64,000 bases of DNA from Acinetobacter chengduensis (lineage in GTDB: Bacteria; Pseudomonadota; Gammaproteobacteria; Pseudomonadales; Moraxellaceae): NCBI RefSeq assembly GCF_003664645.1, contig NZ_RCHC01000012.1:53295-117294 (forward strand), given 5' to 3'. The position numbers and the translations under genes were made by a program. Below are positions 36,891-44,666 of this stretch, in pieces. The number at the start of each line of letters is the position of its first letter. Within the stretch, counting starts at the first letter, position 1. The notes beneath the pieces were generated by a model, which was given only the letters and a program-made list of their open reading frames with translations, was not told the DNA's origin and ran no database searches.

Positions 36891-38561
36891 TTAAAAATGC
36901 TCAGCACTTGCCAAATTCCACATTCGATAATAAAAATTTTCTTGGTCTTTATCGTTACATTGCAGAAGTTCGCCATCCTTCAACCAAAAATGGAGCTGAG
37001 CATAGTTTTTAATTTCGCGATCGTTTACTCGCTGTGCTAAATGATGAGCCTTTAAATCTGCAGGGTGGCGTAAGCCTGCTGCAGCAATCATCTCAGATAA
37101 GCCGTGTAGAGTGTTTTTGTGGAAATTATAAACACGTTCAGCTTTGGTTGGTACATGAATGGCTTTTTGGCGATCTGGGTCTTGTGTCGCAACCCCAACA
37201 GGGCATTGGTTGGTGTGGCAACTCTGCGCTTGTATGCAACCCACGGCAAACATAAAACCACGTGCTGAATTCACCCAATCGGCACCAATCGCCATGGTGC
37301 TAGAAATATCAAAGGCACTGATAATTTTACCACTTGCACCAATTTTAATTTTCTCTCTTAAACCTGCACCTACTAAGCTGTTATGTACAAAGAGTAAACC
37401 TTCTCGAAGTGGCGTACCCATATAATTAATTAATTCTACAGGTGCAGCACCCGTACCGCCTTCGGAGCCATCAACCACAATAAAATCTGGCAAAATATTG
37501 GTTTGAAGCATCGCCTTAACAATACTCATAAATTGCCAAGGCTGGCCAAGGCAAAGTTTAAAACCTACGGGCTTACCATTGGAAAGTTCACGCAGTTGCT
37601 GAATAAAATACATCAGTTCAAGTGGTGTGCTAAAAGCAGAATGGCTAGATGGAGACACGCAGTCTACATCACGGCTTACGCCTCGAATCTGTGAAATTTC
37701 TTCTGAAATTTTGTCTTTGGGTAAAATTCCACCATGTCCAGGCTTTGCACCCTGAGACAATTTAATTTCAATCATTTTGACTTGAGGGATTTTGGCTTGT
37801 TCGGCAAAACGTACAGGATCAAATTGACCATCGAGTGTACGACAACCAAAATAACCACTACCAAGCTCCCAAACAATATCGCCACTATTCTCTAAATGAT
37901 AGGGACTAATACTGCCTTCACCCGTGTCATGATAAAAATTACCCATTTTTGCGCCTTTGTTGAGTGCTCGAATCGCATTTGCACTTAAGCTTCCAAAGCT
38001 CATGGCTGAAATGTTTAAAATGGATGCACTATAAGGCTGGGTACATTGTGGTCCACCAATGCTTATTCGAAAACTTTCAGGGTTTGCAGGTTTGCAAGGA
38101 GTGAGTGAGTGGGTGATAAAACGATAATTATCTTGATATACATCGATGATAGAACCAAAAGGTTTATCGGCATTTTCATTTTTTGCACGTTGGTAGACTA
38201 AGCTACGTTGCATACGTGAAAAAGGTAGTGCATCTTGATCGGCTTCAATAAAATATTGGCGAATTTCAGGGCGAAATTCTTCGAATAAAAAGCGAAAATG
38301 CCCCATGATTGGATAGTTTTTTAAAATGGAGTGCTTATTTTGCAGTACATCATATAAGCCAAGTAAACTCAGTGCTGAGCTAATAATCCACACACTATTG
38401 AGGAGAGTTTGTGGAATGAAATAATAAATGTAGCGAGGCTCATAGCCAATATGGAATGACGTCAGCAACAAGCAAATAAAAATACACAAAAACCAAATAG
38501 AATGGCGTGAAAAAAATGTATTGAGCAGTTTATGTCGTACAGATTGTGTAAGGTTGGGCAT
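36891..38561 (-). CDS. FMN-binding glutamate-synthase-like protein with N-terminal membrane segments
   Basis: A 556-residue protein. Two or three hydrophobic segments come first (about 17-37, 45-70), which makes it probably anchored in the inner membrane. It then has a glutamate synthase central barrel: AMSFGSLSANAIRALNKGA, the FMN-binding GHGGILP region, DGSEGGTGAAP, and the Cys cluster CIQAQSCHTNQC that binds a 3Fe-4S cluster in GltB. It lacks the glutaminase domain. I start at ATG 38561; the frame continues to a TTG at 38624 but neither has a strong Shine-Dalgarno. Role unknown, possibly a redox enzyme. Confidence 0.9.
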   Translation of the reverse strand: MPNLTQSVRHKLLNTFFSRHSIWFLCIFICLLLTSFHIGYEPRYIYYFIPQTLLNSVWIISSALSLLGLYDVLQNKHSILKNYPIMGHFRFLFEEFRPEIRQYFIEADQDALPFSRMQRSLVYQRAKNENADKPFGSIIDVYQDNYRFITHSLTPCKPANPESFRISIGGPQCTQPYSASILNISAMSFGSLSANAIRALNKGAKMGNFYHDTGEGSISPYHLENSGDIVWELGSGYFGCRTLDGQFDPVRFAEQAKIPQVKMIEIKLSQGAKPGHGGILPKDKISEEISQIRGVSRDVDCVSPSSHSAFSTPLELMYFIQQLRELSNGKPVGFKLCLGQPWQFMSIVKAMLQTNILPDFIVVDGSEGGTGAAPVELINYMGTPLREGLLFVHNSLVGAGLREKIKIGASGKIISAFDISSTMAIGADWVNSARGFMFAVGCIQAQSCHTNQCPVGVATQDPDRQKAIHVPTKAERVYNFHKNTLHGLSEMIAAAGLRHPADLKAHHLAQRVNDREIKNYAQLHFWLKDGELLQCNDKDQENFYYRMWNLASAEHF

Positions 38562-38834
38562 ATAGAGGTTTATCCATAGACTGCATTGAGGTTTTAATGT
38601 GCCGATTTTGTTAGAAATTCTCAAGATCTAGTTTGTTGAATGTATGTAGTTATATGAATGTTGAGCCCTTGAATAGGAATCAAATGAATGTATATCAATT
38701 TACAAAAAAATGGACAATATTCGGCCAAAAAAGATGTTTAGTTTTTAATCTGCTATTGAAAGCAATTCTTATGATTTCACGGCAGATGATTTTTTAGATA
38801 AATTGATTTTACCCCAACCACAGGAGTAAAAAAG
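38562..38834. other. Gap upstream of the FMN protein gene
   Basis: AT-rich, non-coding by inspection, holding the promoter of the minus-strand gene. The end of this stretch carries the AGGAG of the possible micro-ORF at 38835. Confidence 0.5.
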
Positions 38835-38888
38835 ATGACTAAGAAATCGATCCGTTATAATAATGCAGATCTAGCATGCCTATGCTAA
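38835..38888 (+). CDS. Possible micro-ORF with strong Shine-Dalgarno
   Basis: AGGAG stands eight bases before an ATG that opens only 17 codons (MTKKSIRYNNADLACLC). A one-base shift near the end would extend it by about 45 codons in another frame (reading AKSDFKYDFNASIQYAVGQ and onward to an amber codon at about 39010), and a third frame gives MPMLNLISNTTLTHQYSMQW with its own stop at 38963-38965. An inverted repeat ATACAGTATG/CATACTGTAT occupies 38919-38956, and a terminator follows at 39011-39033. This could be a broken small gene, a structured RNA with a leader ORF, or a small peptide. Confidence 0.35.
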   Translation: MTKKSIRYNNADLACLC

Positions 38889-39010
38889 ATCTGATTTCAA
38901 ATACGACTTTAACGCATCAATACAGTATGCAGTGGGGCAAGCAACTTCATACTGTATCCCCATAAATCCATCAACGCTAATAATCACAAAAAATATTTTA
39001 AGAAATTATT

Positions 39011-39033
39011 AGTCCCATGTTTGGGACTTTTTT
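39011..39033 (+). terminator. Orphan terminator after the micro-ORF
   Basis: AGTCCCA and TGGGACT arms with a four-base loop and T-rich tail. The next gene is convergent, so this terminator suggests a real short transcript upstream. Confidence 0.8.
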
Positions 39034-39128
39034 ATTTTTCGAATTGTATGCTACTTATTTTATAAATGACCTAAGCGATTGAGTGCACCAAAAATCCAGT
39101 ATCTAAATAATAAGATTGATTACAGCCA
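39034..39128. other. Short gap before the WYL regulator stop
   Basis: Non-coding; no feature recognised beyond the end of the preceding T-tract. Confidence 0.5.
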
Positions 39129-40130
39129 TTAGGGTTCATCAATTTGTTGCACAGCATGTGAAACATAGTCGGGTTCAATATTTTGAATGCGTTTGCCAAA
39201 GCTACGTAACCACCAAACCAATTGTGAGGTGTATGGAACGGTTGCCGTAATCAAAATACGTCCATCCTCTTGCTTTTGTAGGGTTTGATCTAGGCTGAGT
39301 TGAGATTCCTCAAAGTAGCTCGCATCTTGTTCCGTCACTGTAAGGCGAAGCTCAATATTTTCTGTAGGTTGGTTAAAATCAACACGGAAGCCAAGCGCAC
39401 CAGATTCAATATAAGCATCTATGTCAAAATTTACAGGGTGTAAGGCACGCGAATTCAGCACGTGTGCTGATTTAAAGCGGTGCAAGGCAAAAGTTTGAAT
39501 GTCAGTTTTGTCATGTCGAGTGCACACGAGATAAATAATTGCACCTTTTTGAACCAAAGCGAGTGGATTTAAAGTGTAGGTTTTCTCTTCACTTTGTAAG
39601 CCACGACCTTGATACACACATTCTAGTTGTTTGTCTTGTAACAAACCTTCGTAAATCGTTTGTTGCGAATTTTTATCTACCGTAGGTGGGATAAGGGGTT
39701 GATTGGCTGGCACAATACGTACCCGATTAATCCACTGACGCACGCTATTTTGAGTGGATAGACTGCGACGGGCCAAATCAAACCAAGGGTTCATTTCTTC
39801 AATCAGGCTAGGTGGAAGTAAATGTTTAAGATGTTCCTCGACCATCATAAACGTAACAGCCTGAGAGCTGGTCATGTGAGGCAAGCTCTGAATAGGTGCA
39901 TCCGCGCGCCAACGCCAACCTTGAGGAGACGTTTTACTACTTTCAATTGGAAAGCGCTGTGCAATTTGGTTCAAATCGCGCTGAATGGTGCGCAAACTAA
40001 TATCGATGCCTTCGCGAACTAAGCTTTCTTGCAATTCACGAGTCCCAATCCACTTTCCTGTGGGTAATCGCGACAATATTTGCCATTGGCGATAGAGACT
40101 GTTGGATGTTTCTTTTTCTTGTGAGGACAT
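39129..40130 (-). CDS. WYL-domain DNA-binding regulator
   Basis: A 333-residue DeoR-like/WYL protein. The N-terminal winged helix (ILSRLPTGKWIGTRELQESL, then ISLRTIQRDLNQIAQRFPIE) is followed by the WYL domain (about 135-225, with LNPLALVQKGAIIYLVCTRH near its end) and a C-terminal WCX extension. Members are often repressors or nucleic-acid-ligand sensors of defence and stress. I chose ATG 40130 because the longer frame to 40208 adds a non-family hydrophobic leader. It is divergent from the Anbu operon (244 bases between starts), which makes it the natural regulator candidate. Confidence 0.88.
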   Translation of the reverse strand: MSSQEKETSNSLYRQWQILSRLPTGKWIGTRELQESLVREGIDISLRTIQRDLNQIAQRFPIESSKTSPQGWRWRADAPIQSLPHMTSSQAVTFMMVEEHLKHLLPPSLIEEMNPWFDLARRSLSTQNSVRQWINRVRIVPANQPLIPPTVDKNSQQTIYEGLLQDKQLECVYQGRGLQSEEKTYTLNPLALVQKGAIIYLVCTRHDKTDIQTFALHRFKSAHVLNSRALHPVNFDIDAYIESGALGFRVDFNQPTENIELRLTVTEQDASYFEESQLSLDQTLQKQEDGRILITATVPYTSQLVWWLRSFGKRIQNIEPDYVSHAVQQIDEP

Positions 40131-40374
40131 AATGTAGACAATAACTAATCTAGAAGTGAAATGGACAGTGCCAAAATACACAATAAAAAAACTGGATTTA
40201 TTTCGCAAGCCTTTGACTTAAAAAAACGGCACATTTTGAAACAAGATGGCGCAATTTTAGTCTTGTGTCGATAGTTGAAATAATGAATAAATGGAATGTC
40301 AGAAGGTAGTTTATACAGTGGCATGCTTATTGCTTTGATTTATTTACAATAGATTACAAAGAGAAGAGGTTGGT

Positions 40375-41916
40375 ATGTTGAAAGAAAATATACACGAGAC
40401 AACTTCCACTACAACATTAGAGGCTTATGCGTCGCCATCATCTACCTTGAGTAGAAATTCTGTGACTGCGCAATCTTATGGATTGTTTGAACATTTGAAA
40501 TCAAATTTTTTTAACGAAATGCGCGATGATGGAGCGATATCGGGTCAAGCCTGTGAAAATATTGAACATTGGCTATCTCAGCATAATTTAGACGAATTAA
40601 AAGCACTTAACCAACGTGCAAAAGAACATTTTTTATATGAAGGCATTACTTTTAATGTTTATGGTGAGGCCGAAGGTACTGAACGTACCATTCCTTATGA
40701 TTTGATTCCACGCGTAATTGCAAGAAAACAGTGGAATACAGTGGCATCAGGGTGTGCGCAACGTGTACGGGCACTGAATCTATTTTTACATGATATCTAT
40801 CATCAACAAGATATTTTAAAAGCCGGTATAGTTCCTGAGCTTCAAGTACTCTCGCATGAGGCTTATTTGCCACAAATGGTGCAACACCATTTAAAAGGTC
40901 AAGTCTATAGTCAGATCAGTGGTGTTGATATTATTCGCGATCGTCATGGTGAGTTTTACGTGCTTGAAGATAACCTACGCACACCATCTGGCGTGTCATA
41001 TATGTTGGAATCACGCAAAATTAGCCAAAAACTGATGCCCGATTTATGTGCAAAGAGCAATATTTTGGGAATAGAACAATACCCAACTTTACTTAGACAA
41101 ATTTTAGAAGAAAATGCGTACTGTGATCATCCCTTCATCGTGATTTTAACGCCGGGCCGTTATAACAGCGCCTACTATGAACATGCATTTTTGGCGCGAG
41201 AAATGGATGTACCTTTGGTGACTTCCGCGGATCTATTTGTAGAAAATGATGTGGTTTATGTGAAAACCATTAAAGGTCGCCAACGGGTAGATGTGATATA
41301 TCGCCGTTTAGATGATGCATTTTTAGATCCATTAACGTTTAGACCAGACAGTACTTTGGGTGTTGCAGGTTTAATGTCGGCTTATCACCAGCATAATGTG
41401 GTGATTGCCAATGCTCCAGGAACTGGGGTTGCAGATGACAAATCCATTTATCCTTATGTAGATAAAATGATTGAGTTTTATTTGGGTGAGCAAGCGATTT
41501 TAAAAAATGTGCCGACATACCAGTGCCGTGAAGCTGAAGATTTAGACTACGTGTTGAATCATTTAGAGCAATTGGTAGTGAAAGAAGCCCAAGGTTCTGG
41601 GGGCTATGGCATGCTGATTGGGCCACAAGCATCTGAACAGCAAATTCATGAATTTAGACAAAAAATAAGCCTGACACCGCATTTATATATTGCACAACCA
41701 ACATTGGATTTATCGGTCTGTCCAACGCTCACCTCGCATGGCGCAGCAGAAAGACATATTGATTTACGTCCTTTTGTACTTAGCTCACCATATCGTACAG
41801 AAATTGTTCCTGGGGGCTTAACCCGAGTGGCCATGCAAGCAGGATCATTGGTGGTAAATTCATCTCAGGGTGGCGGGATTAAAGACACTTGGGTGGTAGA
41901 TAACCTACATGTTTAA
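40375..41916 (+). CDS. Circularly permuted ATP-grasp protein (Anbu operon)
   Basis: A 513-residue COG2308-type protein. Family blocks are SGVDIIRDRHGEFYVLEDNLRTPSG and VDVIYRRLDDAFLDPLTF, then IANAPGTGVADDKSIYPYV and VVKEAQGSGGYGMLIGP, the last with the ATP-grasp Lys and glycine-rich loop. These proteins are predicted to ligate amino acids or peptides with ATP. The N-terminal 35 residues are low complexity (Ser/Thr-rich). GAGG precedes the ATG. First gene of a four-gene run with alpha-E, transglutaminase and Anbu genes (gaps 22, -4 and 16 bases). Substrate is not known from the sequence. Confidence 0.93.
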   Translation: MLKENIHETTSTTTLEAYASPSSTLSRNSVTAQSYGLFEHLKSNFFNEMRDDGAISGQACENIEHWLSQHNLDELKALNQRAKEHFLYEGITFNVYGEAEGTERTIPYDLIPRVIARKQWNTVASGCAQRVRALNLFLHDIYHQQDILKAGIVPELQVLSHEAYLPQMVQHHLKGQVYSQISGVDIIRDRHGEFYVLEDNLRTPSGVSYMLESRKISQKLMPDLCAKSNILGIEQYPTLLRQILEENAYCDHPFIVILTPGRYNSAYYEHAFLAREMDVPLVTSADLFVENDVVYVKTIKGRQRVDVIYRRLDDAFLDPLTFRPDSTLGVAGLMSAYHQHNVVIANAPGTGVADDKSIYPYVDKMIEFYLGEQAILKNVPTYQCREAEDLDYVLNHLEQLVVKEAQGSGGYGMLIGPQASEQQIHEFRQKISLTPHLYIAQPTLDLSVCPTLTSHGAAERHIDLRPFVLSSPYRTEIVPGGLTRVAMQAGSLVVNSSQGGGIKDTWVVDNLHV

Positions 41917-41938
41917 TGCCCTATAAAAGGAAAACGAG

Positions 41939-42541
41939 ATGATTCTATTAAAAAGTAATGTACAAAATATTTTTTGGTTGGGGCGATATTTAACACGTAT
42001 ACAGTATTTATGTGCTCAATTTCCTTTTCAAATAGATGATGAAGCTGCACAGTATGCACAGGCGTTTGCTTTAAATGCTGAAGATTCGATTGAACTGAAT
42101 GAGTTGCTCTTAGATCCAACGCAGGTGGCTTCATTTTCATATCAGTTTGAATGTGCAAAAAGCAATATTCAGGATTTACGTGCAGTATTGAGTGCGGTGA
42201 ACTATGCAGAATTAAGTTTGCTGATTAAAAATGCCAATGAAAATCGAGGCTATATTTGTGATGTAGCTGCTGAATGCCAAGATATTTTAGAAACTGAATC
42301 TGAAACTATTTTTCTATTTTTTAGTCTGGGGCAAGGCATAGAGGAACTTGATCGACAGTTAAGACTACAACAAGATGAAAGCACGACCTTAGCTAAGATA
42401 AGCCATATTGTGAGCTCATTGGAGCACTTAGGGTGGTCGAATTTAGAATACACGTGGGCACAGTTACAGCAAGCACCTAATAACGCGAACTTTTTTCACT
42501 TTTATGACTCGATTCAACAGATATTTGAGGCCGATACATGA
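41939..42541 (+). CDS. Alpha-E domain protein, short form
   Basis: An all-helical protein of the COG2307 alpha-E group, beginning NVQNIFWLGRYLTRIQYLC, which matches the family opening (YWLGRYxER). It has 200 residues, whereas the stand-alone family is often about 300, so the C-terminal third looks reduced. No membrane segment. AAGGA lies eight bases before the ATG. It is predicted to act with the ATP-grasp protein before it; its last codon overlaps the transglutaminase start (ATGA). Confidence 0.87.
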   Translation: MILLKSNVQNIFWLGRYLTRIQYLCAQFPFQIDDEAAQYAQAFALNAEDSIELNELLLDPTQVASFSYQFECAKSNIQDLRAVLSAVNYAELSLLIKNANENRGYICDVAAECQDILETESETIFLFFSLGQGIEELDRQLRLQQDESTTLAKISHIVSSLEHLGWSNLEYTWAQLQQAPNNANFFHFYDSIQQIFEADT

Positions 42542-43320
42542 AATTGATGGTGAATCACCAAACGCATTATAGTTATTCTGCAGATGTGAATCGAAGCATT
42601 CAATATATTCGTATGACACCGCCCAGTAATGCACATCAAAAAGTACATCATTGGGCGGTGAGTGTGCCTGGTCAGTCTATAGCTAAGCAAGATGCTTTTG
42701 AAAATATTTGGTTAACGAGTTCACAATACGAACCTTATAGCCAGTTAACTATTATGGCGCAAGGAATTGTAGAGCTGAATGTAAATAATCGTGTTGGAGT
42801 GGATTTGGCATATATTTCACCTTCGATGTTTTTACAGCCTACAGATCGTACCTTGTGTAATACCGAAATGCAGTGTTTTGCACATCAGTATGTGCCAAGT
42901 GTGACACATCAAAATTTACAGGCCTTGGCTGAGGCAATATTACAGTGTATCCCGTATACGCCTGCACGGACGTCAGTGCATACCACAGCAATAGATGCGT
43001 TTTTACATGGTGAAGGTGTGTGTCAGGATCATAGTCATGTATTTATCGCAATGTGTAAATACTTGGGTATACCAGCACGCTATGTGTCAGGTTATTTATA
43101 TGTGCCACAAATGGCACATCTGGCCAGTCATGCATGGGCTGAAGCATTTATAGACAATGCATGGTATTGTTTTGATATCAGTAATCAATTATTTAGGCCC
43201 AATTCGCATATCTATGTCGCCATTGGTCGTGATTATTGGGATGTTGCTCCTGTACGGGGTGTGCGGGAAAAAGGAGGTATTGAATCAATGAGTTCGATTG
43301 TGCAAGTACTTCGCTGTTGA
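42538..43320 (+). CDS. Transglutaminase-like cysteine protease
   Basis: A 260-residue protein with an N-terminal beta domain and a transglutaminase core. The catalytic triad is visible: Cys162 in GEGVCQDHSHVFIAM, His198 in ASHAWAEAF and Asp213 in YCFDISNQ. Members hydrolyse or form peptide bonds at Gln/Lys or other amide sites. It starts within the last codons of the alpha-E gene (ATGA overlap), so the two are translationally coupled, and Anbu follows 16 bases after the stop. No signal peptide, so it is cytoplasmic. Confidence 0.92.
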   Translation: MKLMVNHQTHYSYSADVNRSIQYIRMTPPSNAHQKVHHWAVSVPGQSIAKQDAFENIWLTSSQYEPYSQLTIMAQGIVELNVNNRVGVDLAYISPSMFLQPTDRTLCNTEMQCFAHQYVPSVTHQNLQALAEAILQCIPYTPARTSVHTTAIDAFLHGEGVCQDHSHVFIAMCKYLGIPARYVSGYLYVPQMAHLASHAWAEAFIDNAWYCFDISNQLFRPNSHIYVAIGRDYWDVAPVRGVREKGGIESMSSIVQVLRC

Positions 43321-43336
43321 AAAAGAAGGATTAAAA

Positions 43337-44071
43337 ATGACTTATTGTTGTGCGATGCGTTTACAGGATGGCATGGTGTTTATTAGTGATACTCGCACCA
43401 ATGCAGGGGTGGATCATATATCTGTATTTCGCAAATTATATACCTTTGGTGTAAGCAATGAACGCTTCATTGTGATACAAACCTCAGGAAATTTAGCCAC
43501 AACGCAAGCCGTGATTGGTCATTTACAAAATCAGTTGGAACTTAAGTTAGAGCCAAATTTGTATAGCCTGAACACCATGTTTGAAGTGGCTGAATTGGTG
43601 GGGCATACCTTAAGAAAAGTGATTGCCGATGTCACTTCAGATACAGTTGAGCAGAGCAATTATTTCTGTAGCTTGCTTGTTGGTGGGCAGATTGGATCGG
43701 CTGAAATGCAATTATATAATATTTACCCGCAAGGTAATTTTATAGCGGCAACGCCAGATACACCTTTTTTCCAGATTGGTGAAAGTAAATATGGTAAACC
43801 GATTTTAGATCGAGCTTTGAAATATGATATGCCACTGCATGATGCATTGCGCTGTAGTTTAATTTCTTTTGATTCTACACTACGTTCTAATGTATCTGTG
43901 GGCATGCCATTGGATGCGTTGGTTTATCAGAAAGATACCTTACGTGTTCCAGTCGGCAAGCGTATTTATGAAGAAGATTCTTATTTTTCAGTCATCAGCA
44001 AGCAGTGGTCAGAAACTTTAAAACGAGGCTTGCAAACGATGCCTGAACCGACAGAAGATTATTTTAATTAA
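43337..44071 (+). CDS. Anbu (ancestral proteasome-like beta subunit) peptidase
   Basis: A 244-residue Ntn hydrolase. After Met removal the N-terminus is Thr, as in TYCCAMRLQDGMVFISDTRT; residue 17 from that Thr is the proteasome-type Asp (SDTRTNAGVDHI) and Lys32 follows in FRKLY. These match Thr1, Asp17 and Lys33 of proteasome beta subunits. Anbu forms an open helical or ring-like assembly in studied bacteria, and its proteolytic substrates are not established. I start at ATG 43337 (AAGGA six to seven bases upstream) because Thr must be residue 2; the frame is open to 43298. Terminator follows. Confidence 0.94.
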   Translation: MTYCCAMRLQDGMVFISDTRTNAGVDHISVFRKLYTFGVSNERFIVIQTSGNLATTQAVIGHLQNQLELKLEPNLYSLNTMFEVAELVGHTLRKVIADVTSDTVEQSNYFCSLLVGGQIGSAEMQLYNIYPQGNFIAATPDTPFFQIGESKYGKPILDRALKYDMPLHDALRCSLISFDSTLRSNVSVGMPLDALVYQKDTLRVPVGKRIYEEDSYFSVISKQWSETLKRGLQTMPEPTEDYFN

Positions 44072-44096
44072 TATATGTGTTGAATAATGCTATGTT

Positions 44097-44136
44097 AAAA
44101 CTGCATTGGAATTCAATAGTTTCAATGCAGTTTTTT
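44097..44136 (+). terminator. Terminator of the Anbu operon
   Basis: AAAACTGCATTG and CAATGCAGTTTT arms around a 14-base loop with T-run tail. Confidence 0.9.
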
Positions 44137-44173
44137 GTTTTTAATGATTATTATAAATAAGGGCAGTTCGATC

Positions 44174-44596
44174 ATGAAGCAACTTTGCTATGCAAGCTGT
44201 TCAACATCTTTTCCAGAGGAACTACTGGAAGATTTAAGAAATATACTCAGTGAAGCGCGGGATTTTAACCACCGTCATGCAGTTACAGGAGTGCTGTACT
44301 ACGCAGATGGCTACTTTTTTCAGTGTTTGGAGGGAGAAGATCCAGTACTTGAATTGCTTCTAGAGAAGTTGCGCAAAGATTCCCGACATCGAGAGATTAT
44401 GATCTATGGATTGAAGAAGATTGATCAAGCTCATTTTACAGACTGGTCGATGAAGTACGTTAGTAGAAGCAGTCATGCACTCCAGTATTTGCATAAACAA
44501 GGGCAGGATAAATTCAGGCCATTTGCTTTAAATTCTGATCAGGTCGAAGCATTTATAGCGCATTTATATGATGCACAGCCTGATGAGGCGGCTTAA
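44174..44596 (+). CDS. BLUF-domain blue-light sensor (BlsA-like)
   Basis: A 140-residue single-domain BLUF protein. The flavin-binding residues are Tyr6 (QLCYASCST), Asn32 and Gln50 (FFQCLEG). Helical C-terminal residues form the typical cap. Stand-alone BLUF proteins of Acinetobacter, such as BlsA, act by binding partner regulators rather than by an enzymatic output domain. I start at ATG 44174; AAGGG is 10 bases upstream. It stands alone after the Anbu operon, separated by a terminator. Confidence 0.9.
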   Translation: MKQLCYASCSTSFPEELLEDLRNILSEARDFNHRHAVTGVLYYADGYFFQCLEGEDPVLELLLEKLRKDSRHREIMIYGLKKIDQAHFTDWSMKYVSRSSHALQYLHKQGQDKFRPFALNSDQVEAFIAHLYDAQPDEAA

Positions 44597-44599
44597 ATG

Positions 44600-44630
44600 A
44601 AAAAAGCCCAAGATTTTCTTGGGCTTTTTT
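44600..44630. terminator. Bidirectional terminator between the BLUF gene and alr
   Basis: An A-run, GCCCAAGA-ttt-TCTTGGGC stem and T-run between convergent genes. Confidence 0.95.
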
Positions 44631-44666
44631 GTGATGAGATGATCCAAAAATAAATTTGATGTATTT

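Noticed and set aside
37034..37425. Plus-strand frames within the FMN protein gene
   Set aside because: Antisense shadows; no ribosome-binding site and the minus-strand gene is clearly coding.
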